From Catenulispora acidiphila DSM 44928 (GTDB taxonomy: Bacteria; Actinomycetota; Actinomycetes; Streptomycetales; Catenulisporaceae), in contig NC_013131.1 of the NCBI RefSeq assembly GCF_000024025.1, positions 8,660,229-8,724,228 of the forward strand: a stretch of 64,000 nt of DNA, read 5' to 3'. Below, one piece after another: positions 17,683 through 26,493 of this stretch; position 1 is the first letter of the stretch; each line of letters opens with the position of its first letter. A program made the position numbers and the translations under genes. The notes under the pieces are model-generated. The model was not told the origin of the DNA. It worked only from the letters and a program-made list of their open reading frames with translations, and searched no databases.

Positions 17683-19320
17683 ATGTCGCAGAGCAAGAAA
17701 CGACTGATCCGCCGGAAATGGGTCCTGCCCGTTGCCGCCGCCGCGGTGCTCGGTCTTGTCGCCACCCCGAGCGCCTTCGCGTCCGGCTACGGCTGGCACC
17801 ACGGCCACGACGGCAGCGGTGACGACCGCACCAGCACCCCCATCAAGCACGTGGTCGTGCTGTTCGACGAGAACGTCTCCTACGACCACTACTTCGGCAC
17901 CTACCCGAAGGCCGCCAACGACGGCCAGGGCACGACGTTCACCGCGAAGCGGGACACGCCGAAGGCCAACGGCCTGAGCCAGTCGCTGCTGACGGCGAAC
18001 CCGAACCAGTACAACCCGCAGCGGCTCGCCCCGAGCCAGGCGCTGACCTGCGACCAGAACCACGGCTACACGGCCGAGCAGAAGGCGACCGACGGCGGCA
18101 AGAACGACCTGTACGTCCAGAACACCAACGTGTCGACCTGCACCGGCATGCCGGTCCTGTACGGCGCGCCCGGCCTGGTCATGGACTACTACGACGGCAA
18201 CACCGTCACCGGCCTGTGGAACTACGCTCAGAACTACGCGATGAGCGACAACTCCTACAGCGACGTGTTCGGCCCGTCGACCCCCGGCGCGCTGAACCTG
18301 ATCTCCGGCCAGACCTACGGCGCCACCGCGGTGAACTCCACCACCGGCCAGCCGGTCTCGGCCTCGTTCATCGGCTCGCCGAACGCCTCCGGGGTCGGGA
18401 CGCTGTACACCGACGCCGACCCGGCGTACGACGACTGCTCCGACAACGGCCACGCCTCGACCTCGCCGCTGGCGGCCCTGTCCGGCGCGAACGTCGGCGA
18501 CCTGCTGAACAAGAAGAACGTGACCTGGGGCTGGTTCCAGGGCGGCTTCGCGCCGACCACCACCGCCACCGCGTCGGCCAACGGCTACGCGCAGTGCGGC
18601 GCCACGCACACCAACGTCGGCGGCAACTCCTCGGCCGACTACTCGCCGCACCACGACCCGTTCGAGTACTACAAGTCCACGGCGAACCCGCACCACCTGC
18701 CGCCGACGAAGACCTCGATGATCGGCAAGAGCGACCAGGCGAACCACCAGTACGACCTGACGGCCTTCACCACCGCGCTGAACACCGGCAACCTGCCGGC
18801 CGTCAGCTTCCTGAAGGCGGCGGAGTACCAGGACGGCCACGCCGGCTACTCCGACCCGCTGGACGAGCAGAACTTCCTCGCCACCGAGATCAACGCGATC
18901 CAGAAGTCGCCGAACTGGAAGGACACGGCGATCATCGTCGCCTACGACGACTCCGACGGCTGGTACGACCACCAGTCCGGCACCGTCGTCAGCGGCTCGA
19001 ACACCGCACTCGACAGCTCCCCGGCCTGCACCGCGGCCGCCCCGGCCAAGGGCCAGGCGGACCGCTGCGGCGTCGGCCCGCGCCAGCCGTTCCTGGTGAT
19101 CTCGCCGTTCAGCAAGCAGAACTACATCAGCCACAACCAGATCTCCCAGGCCTCGGTCCTGCAGTTCGTCGAGGGCAACTGGAACCTGGGCGACGTCGGC
19201 AACGGTTCGTTCGACCGCACCGCCGGGTCCATCAAGAACATGTTCAACTTCTATGACCGCGATGTCTCGAACCGCGTCATCCTGAACCCGACCACCGGCG
19301 CGATCGTCTCGCACCGGTAG
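17683..19320 (+). CDS. Secreted phosphoesterase (phospholipase C / AcpA family)
   Basis: 545 residues with a signal peptide ending about residue 34. The phosphoesterase domain (alkaline-phosphatase superfamily) opens with HVVVLFDENVSYDHYFGTYP, whose D-E-N carries metal ligands. It continues with MSDNSYSDVFGPSTPGALNLISGQ, with the Thr nucleophile expected near PSTPG, and later AYDDSDGWYDHQ with further metal-binding Asp/His. Such enzymes hydrolyse phospholipids or phosphomonoesters outside the cell. GGGAGAAG lies about 4 nt upstream of the ATG. It is monocistronic and ends at a strong hairpin. Specificity cannot be told. Confidence 0.88.
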   Translation: MSQSKKRLIRRKWVLPVAAAAVLGLVATPSAFASGYGWHHGHDGSGDDRTSTPIKHVVVLFDENVSYDHYFGTYPKAANDGQGTTFTAKRDTPKANGLSQSLLTANPNQYNPQRLAPSQALTCDQNHGYTAEQKATDGGKNDLYVQNTNVSTCTGMPVLYGAPGLVMDYYDGNTVTGLWNYAQNYAMSDNSYSDVFGPSTPGALNLISGQTYGATAVNSTTGQPVSASFIGSPNASGVGTLYTDADPAYDDCSDNGHASTSPLAALSGANVGDLLNKKNVTWGWFQGGFAPTTTATASANGYAQCGATHTNVGGNSSADYSPHHDPFEYYKSTANPHHLPPTKTSMIGKSDQANHQYDLTAFTTALNTGNLPAVSFLKAAEYQDGHAGYSDPLDEQNFLATEINAIQKSPNWKDTAIIVAYDDSDGWYDHQSGTVVSGSNTALDSSPACTAAAPAKGQADRCGVGPRQPFLVISPFSKQNYISHNQISQASVLQFVEGNWNLGDVGNGSFDRTAGSIKNMFNFYDRDVSNRVILNPTTGAIVSHR

Positions 19321-19366
19321 TCAGGGCAGGGCAGTCGCACCACAGCTCGACCACAGCTCGCCCACA

Positions 19367-19425
19367 GAAGCCATCGGCGCCCGGGTCCTCGGAACCTTCG
19401 AGGACCCCGGGAGGCCGGTGGCTTC
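19367..19425. terminator. Long bidirectional hairpin
   Basis: GAAGCCATCGGC (from 19367) pairs with GCCGGTGGCTTC (to 19425, one G-U), and inside it CCCGGGTCCTCG pairs with CGAGGACCCCGGG (one bulge). It separates convergent genes. Confidence 0.65.
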
Positions 19426-19426
19426 G

Positions 19427-20116
19427 TCATCTCCAGAGATCGGCGGACGTCAGCCGCTCGGGATGGGTGTACAACTCGGCCCAGTCCAGGACGTCGTCGG
19501 CGACGGTCTCCCAGCCCGGCGCCCGCACGGTGTGGTGGCAGCCTTCGGGATATTCGAGGTAGCTCGTGACCGCCTCGGATTTCCAATAACGGCGCGCGGT
19601 CGCCTCGACAGACTCCGAGGGCACGCGGCGGTCCACTCCGCCGCCGACCAACAGCAACGGTGCGCGGGACGAGGAGCGATAGTCGACGGCGAGGGGTTCG
19701 GCGCCGCGATGCGGGCGAGCGCCGATCCCCAAGACCCTTGTGCGGCGCTCGGGGATGCGCGGCGGGTTGAGGGCGATGCCCGCCGCGCCGAAGCCGCGGT
19801 CGAGCAGCAACTGCGCGATCACGCCGCCGAAGCAGTGCCCGATCAGGATCGGCGGCTGCGGGATCGTCACCAGGAGGCGTTCGTAGTAGGTGAGGACCGA
19901 GGCGACCTGTGCCCAGTCGCGCGGTCCGAGGCAGTCGGTGGACGGCGGCAGCGGGGCGGCGGTGGCGATGACGCTGTAACCGCGCGCGGTGTAGCGGGAT
20001 ATCCAGCCCTGCCAGTTCAGCGTCGTGAGGCAGGTTCCGCCGATCAGCAGGACGGTCTCCGGCTGCTGGCGCGGCTCGAACGAAGGCTGCGGCTCCATCG
20101 TCGGCTCCATCGTCAT
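19427..20116 (-). CDS. Alpha/beta hydrolase with cysteine in the nucleophile elbow
   Basis: 229 residues with an alpha/beta-hydrolase fold: LLIGGTCLTTLNW (oxyanion-hole region), the nucleophile elbow GHCFGG, an Asp in GGGVDRRVP and a His in EGCHHTVRAPGW. The elbow has Cys where most members have Ser, as in dienelactone hydrolases, so it may be a thiol hydrolase or non-canonical. The ATG at 20116 overlaps the whiB TGA by one base, giving translational coupling. Co-expression with a redox-sensing WhiB protein suggests, but does not show, a stress role. Confidence 0.75.
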   Translation of the reverse strand: MTMEPTMEPQPSFEPRQQPETVLLIGGTCLTTLNWQGWISRYTARGYSVIATAAPLPPSTDCLGPRDWAQVASVLTYYERLLVTIPQPPILIGHCFGGVIAQLLLDRGFGAAGIALNPPRIPERRTRVLGIGARPHRGAEPLAVDYRSSSRAPLLLVGGGVDRRVPSESVEATARRYWKSEAVTSYLEYPEGCHHTVRAPGWETVADDVLDWAELYTHPERLTSADLWR

Positions 20117-20460
20117 CACGCCGCCTCAGCCTGCGGCACAGCCGCTTCCCGGCCTCGCGCCGCCGCGATGTCCGCGCGCGACCGGCCACCGCGCGGACGG
20201 CGCAGCTGGGCGATGCGCTCCTGGCTGGTCGTGCCGCCCCAGATCCCGTGCTCCTCGCCGATCGCCAGCGCGAAGCGTGCGCACTCCTCGCGCACCGGGC
20301 AGACGTCGCACAGCTCGCGGGCGAGCCGCTCGCGTTCACTGCGGGCGAACCCGCGCTCGCCGGTCGGCGAGAAGAACCGCGCGCTGTCGGCCGACCGGCA
20401 GGCGGCGGATTCCTGCCATTCCCACAACGTGGCGATCGGCCGTGGTCCGGAACCGTTCAT
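20116..20460 (-). CDS. WhiB-family iron-sulfur transcription factor
   Basis: 114 residues with the four cluster-binding cysteines (AACR, then CDVCPVREEC) and the downstream turn GIWGGTTSQER, followed by a basic tail RRPRGGRSR that contacts DNA. The family binds a 4Fe-4S cluster and acts with the primary sigma factor in development, redox or antibiotic response. It resembles WhiB/WblE-class proteins, but the paralogue cannot be fixed from sequence alone. Followed directly by a coupled alpha/beta hydrolase. Confidence 0.93.
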   Translation of the reverse strand: MNGSGPRPIATLWEWQESAACRSADSARFFSPTGERGFARSERERLARELCDVCPVREECARFALAIGEEHGIWGGTTSQERIAQLRRPRGGRSRADIAAARGREAAVPQAEAA

Positions 20461-20754
20461 CGTCGTCTCTCCTCCCTGATGTCACCTCGCGAGGCGTCGT
20501 GGCTCCCACGTGTGGATCATGCTAAAAGCGGCTGGTCGCAGCGGGCTTCCGTCATATGACTCGGACTGTTTTCGCGGCCGGTCCGGCGCTCGGCGGCGCC
20601 AGGACGCCTGTCTCACGGGAACGTCAGTCATTCGACGGTCAGTGACGCCCGGCCGCTCCCCGCGCTCTGGCCGTCGCGCACCCGGTGGTGCAAGCTGGTG
20701 CGGGGCGGTCGCGATACTCGAGCCCTGAGACACGTCGAGGGGACCGGGGGTCCG

Positions 20755-21756
20755 ATGCGGGGCGCGGGGACAAGCATGGCTTCGAGGGTTCGAGCCGGGC
20801 TGTGTGTGGTGGCGGTCGTCTGCCTGGCGGCGGCGTGCGGGTCGACGTCGGCGAAGCATTCGGCGCCGGCCGCCGGGACTTCGACCAGTTCGCCGAGTCC
20901 GGCGACCGGGGGCGGGACGCCTTCGGGGACGCCTTCGGGCACGCCGTCGCCGAGCGGGACGCCGATCTCTGCTCCGCCGACATCGGCCTCGACCTCGGCG
21001 CCCGCCGGCGGTGTGTCGGCGCCGGTCATCTTCACCACGGTCCCGCCCGTGTCCATCCGCGGCGCACGGGTCGCCGAAGTGAGCGCCGTCGGCGGGAACA
21101 GCCCGTTCGGCTCGCTGGGCTACCAGCCTGCCGAGATCGCCGTCTATGCCGATGGCAGCGTCGTCCTCGACGGCTCCATGTGGTTCACCCTCGCTCCGGC
21201 TGATCTCCAGAGCCTGCTGACCGGGCTCCAGAAGGACCTCGCGGGCCTGCCGGCCGTCCTCACCGCCGCCGCCGGCTCGGCGATGACCGACGTCGGCGAC
21301 ACCGTGCTCGGGGTCCGCGGCGCCGGCGGCGGGTACCAGACGGTGCGTGCGAACGCGCTCCCGCAGCGCTTGGCCTCCGGCGCCTACCCCGCCCCGGTCG
21401 TCACCGCCTACAACGCCCTCGAAGCGGTGAAGAACTCGACCGCGGCCAAGGCCCGCGCTCCCTACATCGGCAACACCGTCCGTGTCGCCTACGAATGCCC
21501 GGTCAGCACCGCGCTCGGAACCCAGTTCTGGCCCGACGGGCTTCCCGCTCCGACTCACGCGCGCGGTCCCCAGTGCCCTGAGATGGTCACCGTGACCGGC
21601 GGCACCGTCGACATCGCGCGGCAGGCGTGCCTGAACTACGACAGTGCCCTGCAGGACGGCGCCGCCAATCAGGCGGTCCCGTATCTCTCCGAGGGCGGCA
21701 TGGGAATCCGGACCTGTGTGTGGCGGTGGGCGCTGCCCGACGAGCAGTCCCACTGA
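20755..21756 (+). CDS. Secreted lipoprotein of unknown function
   Basis: 333 residues; a lipobox LAAAC follows a 25-residue signal sequence, then about 60 residues of Thr/Ser/Pro/Gly linker and a globular domain (about 90-333) starting PVIFTTVPPVSIRGARVAEVS. Cysteines occur in YECPV, GPQCPEMV, ARQACLNY and RTCVWRW, probably paired. The ATG at 20755 is preceded by a G-rich stretch; an upstream in-frame start would extend the signal peptide implausibly. I do not recognise the domain. Confidence 0.7.
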   Translation: MRGAGTSMASRVRAGLCVVAVVCLAAACGSTSAKHSAPAAGTSTSSPSPATGGGTPSGTPSGTPSPSGTPISAPPTSASTSAPAGGVSAPVIFTTVPPVSIRGARVAEVSAVGGNSPFGSLGYQPAEIAVYADGSVVLDGSMWFTLAPADLQSLLTGLQKDLAGLPAVLTAAAGSAMTDVGDTVLGVRGAGGGYQTVRANALPQRLASGAYPAPVVTAYNALEAVKNSTAAKARAPYIGNTVRVAYECPVSTALGTQFWPDGLPAPTHARGPQCPEMVTVTGGTVDIARQACLNYDSALQDGAANQAVPYLSEGGMGIRTCVWRWALPDEQSH

Positions 21757-21766
21757 CCCATGCCGC

Positions 21767-22327
21767 TCAGGCTGTCTCGAAGCGCGCCGCTCCCGGCTCC
21801 AGCGGGAGGCGCGCGGCGCGGGCGGTGAAGCTGATGGCGTGGTACCAGCCGCACACCAGCAGGAGATCGAGGAGCTGGTCGTCGGTGAACTCAGCGGCGA
21901 GGCGGGTCCAGAGGGCGTCGTCGATGTCGTTCTCGTCGTGCAGGGCGTCGGCCGCGTCGAGAAGCAGGCGGTCGCGGTCGGTGGTCCAGCAGGGGTCGGC
22001 GCTGGTTCCGTGGGTCAGTGCCGTGATCTGGTCGCCGGTCAGGGCGGCGCGGTCGGCGAAGTGGGCGATGTGGACGCCCCACTCGTATTCGCAGCCGCAG
22101 CGCGCGCAGGTGCGGTCGATGAGGATTTCGCGGTCGCGCAGGGTGAGAGTGAGGCGGCGGCTGAGGACGTGGCTGCCCCAGACGTGCAGCGCCTCGGCCA
22201 TCGGGAGGTTGCGGGCGAAGGTGCGGAACAGGGCGATGGGTTCCTGGTCGCCGGGCATCATGCGATCCAGCAGGTCCGCGGCTTCGGCGGAGTAGGGCGG
22301 CGACAGCGGTGGGATCCGAGCGGCCAT
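21767..22327 (-). CDS. Carboxymuconolactone decarboxylase/AhpD-like protein
   Basis: 186 residues. The CMD core is in the first 120 residues: LRDREILIDRTCARCGCEYEWGVHIAHFA has the CMD-type E-x6-H plus a CxxC that could serve in AhpD-like peroxide reduction. Such proteins are commonly controlled by a divergent HxlR regulator, and here the HxlR gene and a 53-bp dyad lie directly upstream. A GGAGTGG-type site precedes the ATG. The likely role is detoxification of an electrophile or peroxide; the substrate is unknown. Confidence 0.82.
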   Translation of the reverse strand: MAARIPPLSPPYSAEAADLLDRMMPGDQEPIALFRTFARNLPMAEALHVWGSHVLSRRLTLTLRDREILIDRTCARCGCEYEWGVHIAHFADRAALTGDQITALTHGTSADPCWTTDRDRLLLDAADALHDENDIDDALWTRLAAEFTDDQLLDLLLVCGWYHAISFTARAARLPLEPGAARFETA

Positions 22328-22380
22328 GGCGTGCCACTCCTTTCGGCGTCCCCCAGCGAGTTCGGCAGGGAGAGTGAGAA

Positions 22381-22433
22381 CGCTTCGATTTTAGAAGCAC
22401 TCCCGCGAGAGTAGTGTTTCTGATTCCGAAGCG
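22381..22433. promoter_or_regulatory. 53-bp HxlR operator dyad
   Basis: Two nested inverted repeats share one centre (22407): CGCTTCG (22381-22387)/CGAAGCG (22427-22433) and AGAAGCACT (22393-22401)/AGTGTTTCT (22413-22421, one mismatch), with equal 5-bp gaps on both sides. It lies between the divergent CMD and hxlR genes. Confidence 0.7.
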
Positions 22434-22473
22434 CCACCCGCTCGGACAGCTCACGGAAGGGCGACGACTCGAC

Positions 22474-22881
22474 GTGCCGACGACTCCCGACACCGGCCCT
22501 TCCGCTCCTCCTCCCCCTGACTCTCCTCCCCCGCGCCCCGGACGGCGGGTCCGCGGCTCGAGCAGCGGACGTCCGCTGATGGCCGCGCTCGATCTGTTCG
22601 GGCGGCGCTGGGTTCTGCGCATCGTCTGGGAGCTGCGCGACGGTCCGCTCGGCTTCCGGCCGTTGCAGCAGCGGTGCGACGGGATGTCCTCGAGCGTTCT
22701 GCAGCAACGGCTGACGGAGTTGCAGGAGAGCTTGCTCGTCGAGCGCGACGAGGCCGGCGCCTACCGACTCACGCGGCTCGGCGTGGAGGCGCGCGACGAG
22801 TTGCGCGGTCTTACCCGCTGGTCGGAGCGGTGGGCCACCGCGCTGGAGCAGGACACTGCCGCCGAGGGAGGCGAATCGTGA
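22474..22881 (+). CDS. HxlR-family transcriptional regulator
   Basis: 135 residues with the HxlR winged helix: LMAALDLFGRRWVLRIVWELRDGPLGFRPL, SSSVLQQRLTELQESLLVERD, YRLTRLG. The frame is open from 22414, but a start there would lie inside the operator dyad; GTG at 22474 with GGAAGGG 12 nt upstream is preferred. The N-terminal 30 residues are Pro-rich and outside the conserved domain. HxlR proteins often sense quinones or aldehydes through Cys; this one has a single Cys (RCDGM). The probable target is the divergent CMD gene. Confidence 0.85.
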   Translation: MPTTPDTGPSAPPPPDSPPPRPGRRVRGSSSGRPLMAALDLFGRRWVLRIVWELRDGPLGFRPLQQRCDGMSSSVLQQRLTELQESLLVERDEAGAYRLTRLGVEARDELRGLTRWSERWATALEQDTAAEGGES

Positions 22882-22969
22882 GCCTGCCAATCGGGTGAAT
22901 CAGTGAGATCGCTGAAATTCGTCGCGCGAAGTGGCGTCATGAATCGCCGGTTCGGCCGTCTCATCTTGT

Positions 22970-23371
22970 ATGGCCGATACACCGATGACCCCCGCGATCG
23001 ACGCCAAGACCCCGCACTACATGGTCCGGCTTGCGTTTCGTGTCCGCTCCGACGCCGCCTCCGGCCTCGGCCACGTCGGCTACCTCTTCCCCGCCGCGTA
23101 CTTCTCCAGCGGGGAGCACGCCGAGCGGTTCGGCATGTGCCTGTGGGCCACGCGGCACCGCGACGTGGTGGCGCTGCACGTCTTTCCGCCGGTCAGCGGC
23201 CGCAGCCTCGCGCCGGACGGCTGGTCGATCGCCGAGCCGGTGCACGTGGACTGCGGTTCCCTGCTGCGCCGCCGGGTTCCGGCGATCGCGGTGGCGCCCG
23301 GCGGGAGCATGTGGCTGCAGGAGGCGGGCGCCTCGACGCGGTTGGTCGGTGACCGCCGAACCGGTGGGTGA
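22970..23371 (+). CDS. Hypothetical protein, 133 residues
   Basis: Mixed alpha/beta composition with VRLAFRVRSDAASG and VGYLFPAAYFSSGEHAERFGM; no signal or membrane segment. I do not recognise a family. Codon bias matches real genes in the region and no better frame competes, but there is no clear ribosome site, so it may be leaderless or start at the ATG at 22985. Convergent with the PL7 gene. Confidence 0.5.
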   Translation: MADTPMTPAIDAKTPHYMVRLAFRVRSDAASGLGHVGYLFPAAYFSSGEHAERFGMCLWATRHRDVVALHVFPPVSGRSLAPDGWSIAEPVHVDCGSLLRRRVPAIAVAPGGSMWLQEAGASTRLVGDRRTGG

Positions 23372-23419
23372 AGGCGTGAGGCAGAGCCCTCACACACCGG
23401 TCGCAGCCGTCCGCGGTGA

Positions 23420-24673
23420 TCAGCTGTGGTGGATCGACAGGGCGTAGAAGCCGACCCGGGCGCCGACACTGGAGCTGCTGCCGGAGCTTTGGTCGTAGTC
23501 CCCGGCCTTGAAGTACATGCCGTAGCCGTTGAAGGTGGAGGAGGCGGTCCAGGTGCGGGCCGCGCCGCCGTTGAGCGACAGGCTGATGGTGCTGCCGCTG
23601 AGTCCGATCACGTAGCTGAACTGCGTGCCCACCGGGACGGTGCCGACGTCGTAGAGCACCTCGTTGCCGCCGGCGGGGGTCTGCTCGATGGCCATCTTGA
23701 TGTCGCCGCTGGCGTAGTAGAACAGCTCCAGCAGCGGCTTGGTGGAACCGCCGGAGCCGAGGTGGATCTGGCCGACGCAGACGTGGTCGGGGACCTGCGT
23801 GACCTTCAGCGTGGCGCTGAGGGTGTTGGTGGTGCCGGCCGCGAACCAGTTGGCTGCCGCGCCGCTGGAGGTCATCTCGCGGAACTCCGAGCGCGAGTAG
23901 TTCGAGTTCGGGGTGGTGACGCCGTTCTCGGGGTCCCAGAACGTCATCGCGCCGTCGGTGGAGTCGGTGTAGAAGTACTGGCTCTGATAGCCGTTGGCGC
24001 CTTCGAGCTGCGCGGGCAGGATCGTGGTGGGCGAGCCCGCCGAGCCGGTGGGCAGTTGGAGCTCCCACAGCGAGAGGTCGAAGTTGCCTCCGGGCGCGAC
24101 GCCGGGGTTCAGTCCGCCGGGACCGGTACCGCCACCGCTACCGGTGGGCAGCGTCCACTGCTGGTTGGTAGAGCCGGTGCAACTCCAGATCTGCGCCTGG
24201 GTCCCGGAGCCGCCATGGCCGGTGTCGTCCAGGCACTTGCCGGAGTTGGGGTTCAGCAGCTCGCCGTTGGACTGCGGGACCCAGACCTGAGCGCCGGATC
24301 CGTTGCAGTCGTAGAGGTCGACGGTCGTGCCGTTGGCGGTGCCGGCGGAGTGCACGTCGAGACACTTGCCGAGCACCTGCAAGGTGTTGCCGGTGCTGTT
24401 GACAGTCCACTGCTGCGCGGTGGTGCCGTTGCAGCTGTAGACCTGGACGGGATTGAGGTTGGCGGTCAAGCCGCCGCGGTCGTCCAGACACAGCCCTTGG
24501 TAGCCGGTGACCTGGCCGGTAGCGTTTCCGGCGGAGGCGACCGGAGCCAGCATCAGGCTCGTGCCGGCGACGGTCAGCGCGACGCTGCCGAACGCGGCGG
24601 CGAAGGACCTGGCGGATCGGCGGCGTGGTTTGCGGAGCATGCGGGGTGAAGCGGTGGGCGTGGGCGTGGGCAT
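23420..24673 (-). CDS. Secreted PL7 alginate lyase with CBM13 ricin-type domain
   Basis: 417 residues. The signal peptide ends near residue 48. Residues about 50-175 are a ricin-B/CBM13 beta-trefoil with GLCLDDRG, GKCLDVHSAG and GKCLDDTGHG at its three lobes, each followed by QxW. After a Gly/Pro linker the PL7 jelly-roll (about 190-417) shows all three family motifs: SRSEFREM, QIH and YFKAGDYDQ. QIH in this position usually goes with guluronate or mixed specificity. It should cleave alginate or a related polyuronate outside the cell. A 16-bp dyad shared with the uronate operon lies upstream. Confidence 0.9.
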   Translation of the reverse strand: MPTPTPTASPRMLRKPRRRSARSFAAAFGSVALTVAGTSLMLAPVASAGNATGQVTGYQGLCLDDRGGLTANLNPVQVYSCNGTTAQQWTVNSTGNTLQVLGKCLDVHSAGTANGTTVDLYDCNGSGAQVWVPQSNGELLNPNSGKCLDDTGHGGSGTQAQIWSCTGSTNQQWTLPTGSGGGTGPGGLNPGVAPGGNFDLSLWELQLPTGSAGSPTTILPAQLEGANGYQSQYFYTDSTDGAMTFWDPENGVTTPNSNYSRSEFREMTSSGAAANWFAAGTTNTLSATLKVTQVPDHVCVGQIHLGSGGSTKPLLELFYYASGDIKMAIEQTPAGGNEVLYDVGTVPVGTQFSYVIGLSGSTISLSLNGGAARTWTASSTFNGYGMYFKAGDYDQSSGSSSSVGARVGFYALSIHHS

Positions 24674-24749
24674 TGCGGAACTTCCTTTCCGGGCCTGAGC
24701 GTGGGCAGAGGTGTGGGGTACCGGAGCAAGAAAAGTGCCGAGCGAATGA

Positions 24750-24784
24750 ATTCACGTACATGAACACACATTATGTAGGTGAAC
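24750..24784. promoter_or_regulatory. Uronate-regulon dyad upstream of PL7 lyase
   Basis: ATTCAC-GTAC-ATGAAC (24750-24765) matches the dyad at the ABC and MFS promoters. A second, half-conserved copy ends in GTGAAC (24779-24784); the centres are 19 bp apart. Together they also form 11-bp inverted arms (24751-24761/24773-24783, one mismatch), 77-110 bp upstream of the PL7 start. Confidence 0.55.
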
Positions 24785-24952
24785 GGCGCACACGATAGGA
24801 GACGAACGGAGGCTCGTCAATGCCCTTAACGAGCATGTGCTCCGCCACCGCGCCGCCTGCTCGGTAACCCATGCGGACCAGTCACGGCTTCGCCGCCGGA
24901 CGCGTGGGGCACGAGTGCCGGGAACCACACCTCACCCGCACCTGGAGCCCTG

Positions 24953-25381
24953 GTGAACGGTCGCGTCGGCAAACACCGCAACATCCTGCTGGTCTGGCTC
25001 GTCTGGCCGCTGATCACGCTGGGGATCTATTCGCTGGTCTGGTACTACAAGGTCAACCGGGAGGCGCGGGACTTCGACCGGCGGATCGAGGTCAATCCGG
25101 TCCTGGCGCTGCTCGCCGTGACGATCGGGTGGGTCATCATCGTTCCGCCGTTCGTCTCGGTCTACCGGACCGGCGAGCGCATCGCCGCGATGCAGCGGGC
25201 GGCGGGGCTGCCGGGCAGCTGCAGCGGGCTGATCGGGCTGATCCTGGTGTTCTTCGCCGGGCTGCAGTCGCTGTACTACCAGCACGAGCTGAACGGGATC
25301 TGGAAGCAGTACGGCGATCCGCCGGAGGGCAGCGTGGTCGCCCTGGCGGTGGTGCCAGAGGCCTCGGGACCGGCGATGTGA
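24953..25381 (+). CDS. DUF4234-like small membrane protein
   Basis: 142 residues with three to four hydrophobic segments: ILLVWLVWPLITLGIYSLVWYYKVNREARDF is the hallmark N-terminal part of DUF4234 proteins, then LALLAVTIGWVIIVPPFVSVY and GLIGLILVFFAGLQSLYYQHELNGIW. Start taken as GTG at 24953 with a weak GGAG upstream. Function unknown; short tail after the last helix. A 13-bp triple repeat follows the stop. Confidence 0.7.
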   Translation: MNGRVGKHRNILLVWLVWPLITLGIYSLVWYYKVNREARDFDRRIEVNPVLALLAVTIGWVIIVPPFVSVYRTGERIAAMQRAAGLPGSCSGLIGLILVFFAGLQSLYYQHELNGIWKQYGDPPEGSVVALAVVPEASGPAM

Positions 25382-25388
25382 CCCCGCC

Positions 25389-25427
25389 GGAGCCCGATGG
25401 TGGAGCCTGACGGTGGAGCCTGGTGGT
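25389..25427 (+). repeat. Three 13-bp units after the DUF4234 stop
   Basis: GGAGCCCGATGGT, GGAGCCTGACGGT and GGAGCCTGGTGGT stand head to tail from 7 bp after the stop codon. Unlike most such arrays here, the unit does not clearly copy the gene's last codons. Confidence 0.75.
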
Positions 25428-25479
25428 GCCAAGCCCAGCATGAACCGGCTCTCCTGTCGCGGCTCGGCCTGTCGCCAGA

Positions 25480-26487
25480 ATGATCGTCATGAGCAATGAG
25501 CGAGAGCAGATGAAGGCAGTCGTCATCCCCGAGTTCGGCGACGCGGAAGTGTTGCGCGAGGTGGTGACGGCGGTCCCCGAACCCGGCGCCGGGCAGGTGT
25601 CGATCGACGTGGCGTACGCGGGAGCCAACTTCGCCGAGGTGCTGTACCGGCGCGGGGTCGTGGACGTGCCGCTGCCGTTCGTGCCCGGGATCGAGGTCTC
25701 GGGGCGGGTGCGCGCGATCGGGGAGGGAGTCAGCGGTCTGACGGTCGGGCAGCCGGTGGCGGCATTGACGATCGTCGACAGCGGCGGGTATGCCGAGGTC
25801 GCCGTCACCGCCGCCGATCTGGTGGCGCCGTTGGCCGAAAGCACGGACCTCGACCCAGGATCCGCCCTCGACCTGGCGACCGCCGCCGCACTCCCCTCCA
25901 ACAGCACCACCGCCTTCCTCGTCCTGGACCAGATCGCCCGCCTCGCGCCGGGCGAGAGCGTGCTGGTGCACGCGGCCGCCGGCGGCGTCGGCAGCCAGCT
26001 CGGACAGGTCGCGCGCCTGCTCGGCGCCGGACGGGTGGTCGGGACGGTCGGCAGCGCGGCGAAGGTGGAGACGGCTCGCGGCTTCGGCTACGACGAGGTG
26101 ATCCTGCGCGATGACCTCGCCAGCGCCGGGCAGTTCGACGTCGTCGTGGACATGGTCGGCGGTCCCGCGCGCCAGGGGAGCCTGGACCGGCTCGCACCGC
26201 TGGGCCGCCTGGTCGTCATGGGCAACGCCTCGGGCGCCGAGGACGTCGGGATCTCCGCCAACGAGCTGTGGTTCAGCAACAAGACGGTCTCCGGCTTCAA
26301 CCTCGCCGCGTACTCCGCCGTCCACCCCGATCGCGCCGGACAGGCGCTGCGGCGCGCGGTACGGGCCGCGAGCGAGGGGACGCTGCGGGTTCAGGTGGAG
26401 GCCGTGCCGCTGAGCCAGGTCGTCGAGACGCACCGGCGGATCGAGTCGGGCTCGACCACGGGCAAGCTGGTGCTCGAGGTCGTCTAG
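25480..26487 (+). CDS. Zinc-free quinone oxidoreductase-type dehydrogenase
   Basis: 335-residue MDR enzyme: GroES-like domain with MKAVVIPEFGDAEVLREV and VPFVPGIEVSGRVRAIGEGV, then the Rossmann signature VLVHAAAGGVGSQLGQVARLLGAG. Zinc ligands are missing, as in NADPH:quinone or enoyl reductases. Three in-frame ATGs (25480, 25489, 25510) could be the start; family alignment fits MKAVV at 25510 about as well as the upstream ones, and no ribosome site decides it. Convergent with a TetR gene. Confidence 0.82.
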   Translation: MIVMSNEREQMKAVVIPEFGDAEVLREVVTAVPEPGAGQVSIDVAYAGANFAEVLYRRGVVDVPLPFVPGIEVSGRVRAIGEGVSGLTVGQPVAALTIVDSGGYAEVAVTAADLVAPLAESTDLDPGSALDLATAAALPSNSTTAFLVLDQIARLAPGESVLVHAAAGGVGSQLGQVARLLGAGRVVGTVGSAAKVETARGFGYDEVILRDDLASAGQFDVVVDMVGGPARQGSLDRLAPLGRLVVMGNASGAEDVGISANELWFSNKTVSGFNLAAYSAVHPDRAGQALRRAVRAASEGTLRVQVEAVPLSQVVETHRRIESGSTTGKLVLEVV

Positions 26488-26493
26488 GAGACA

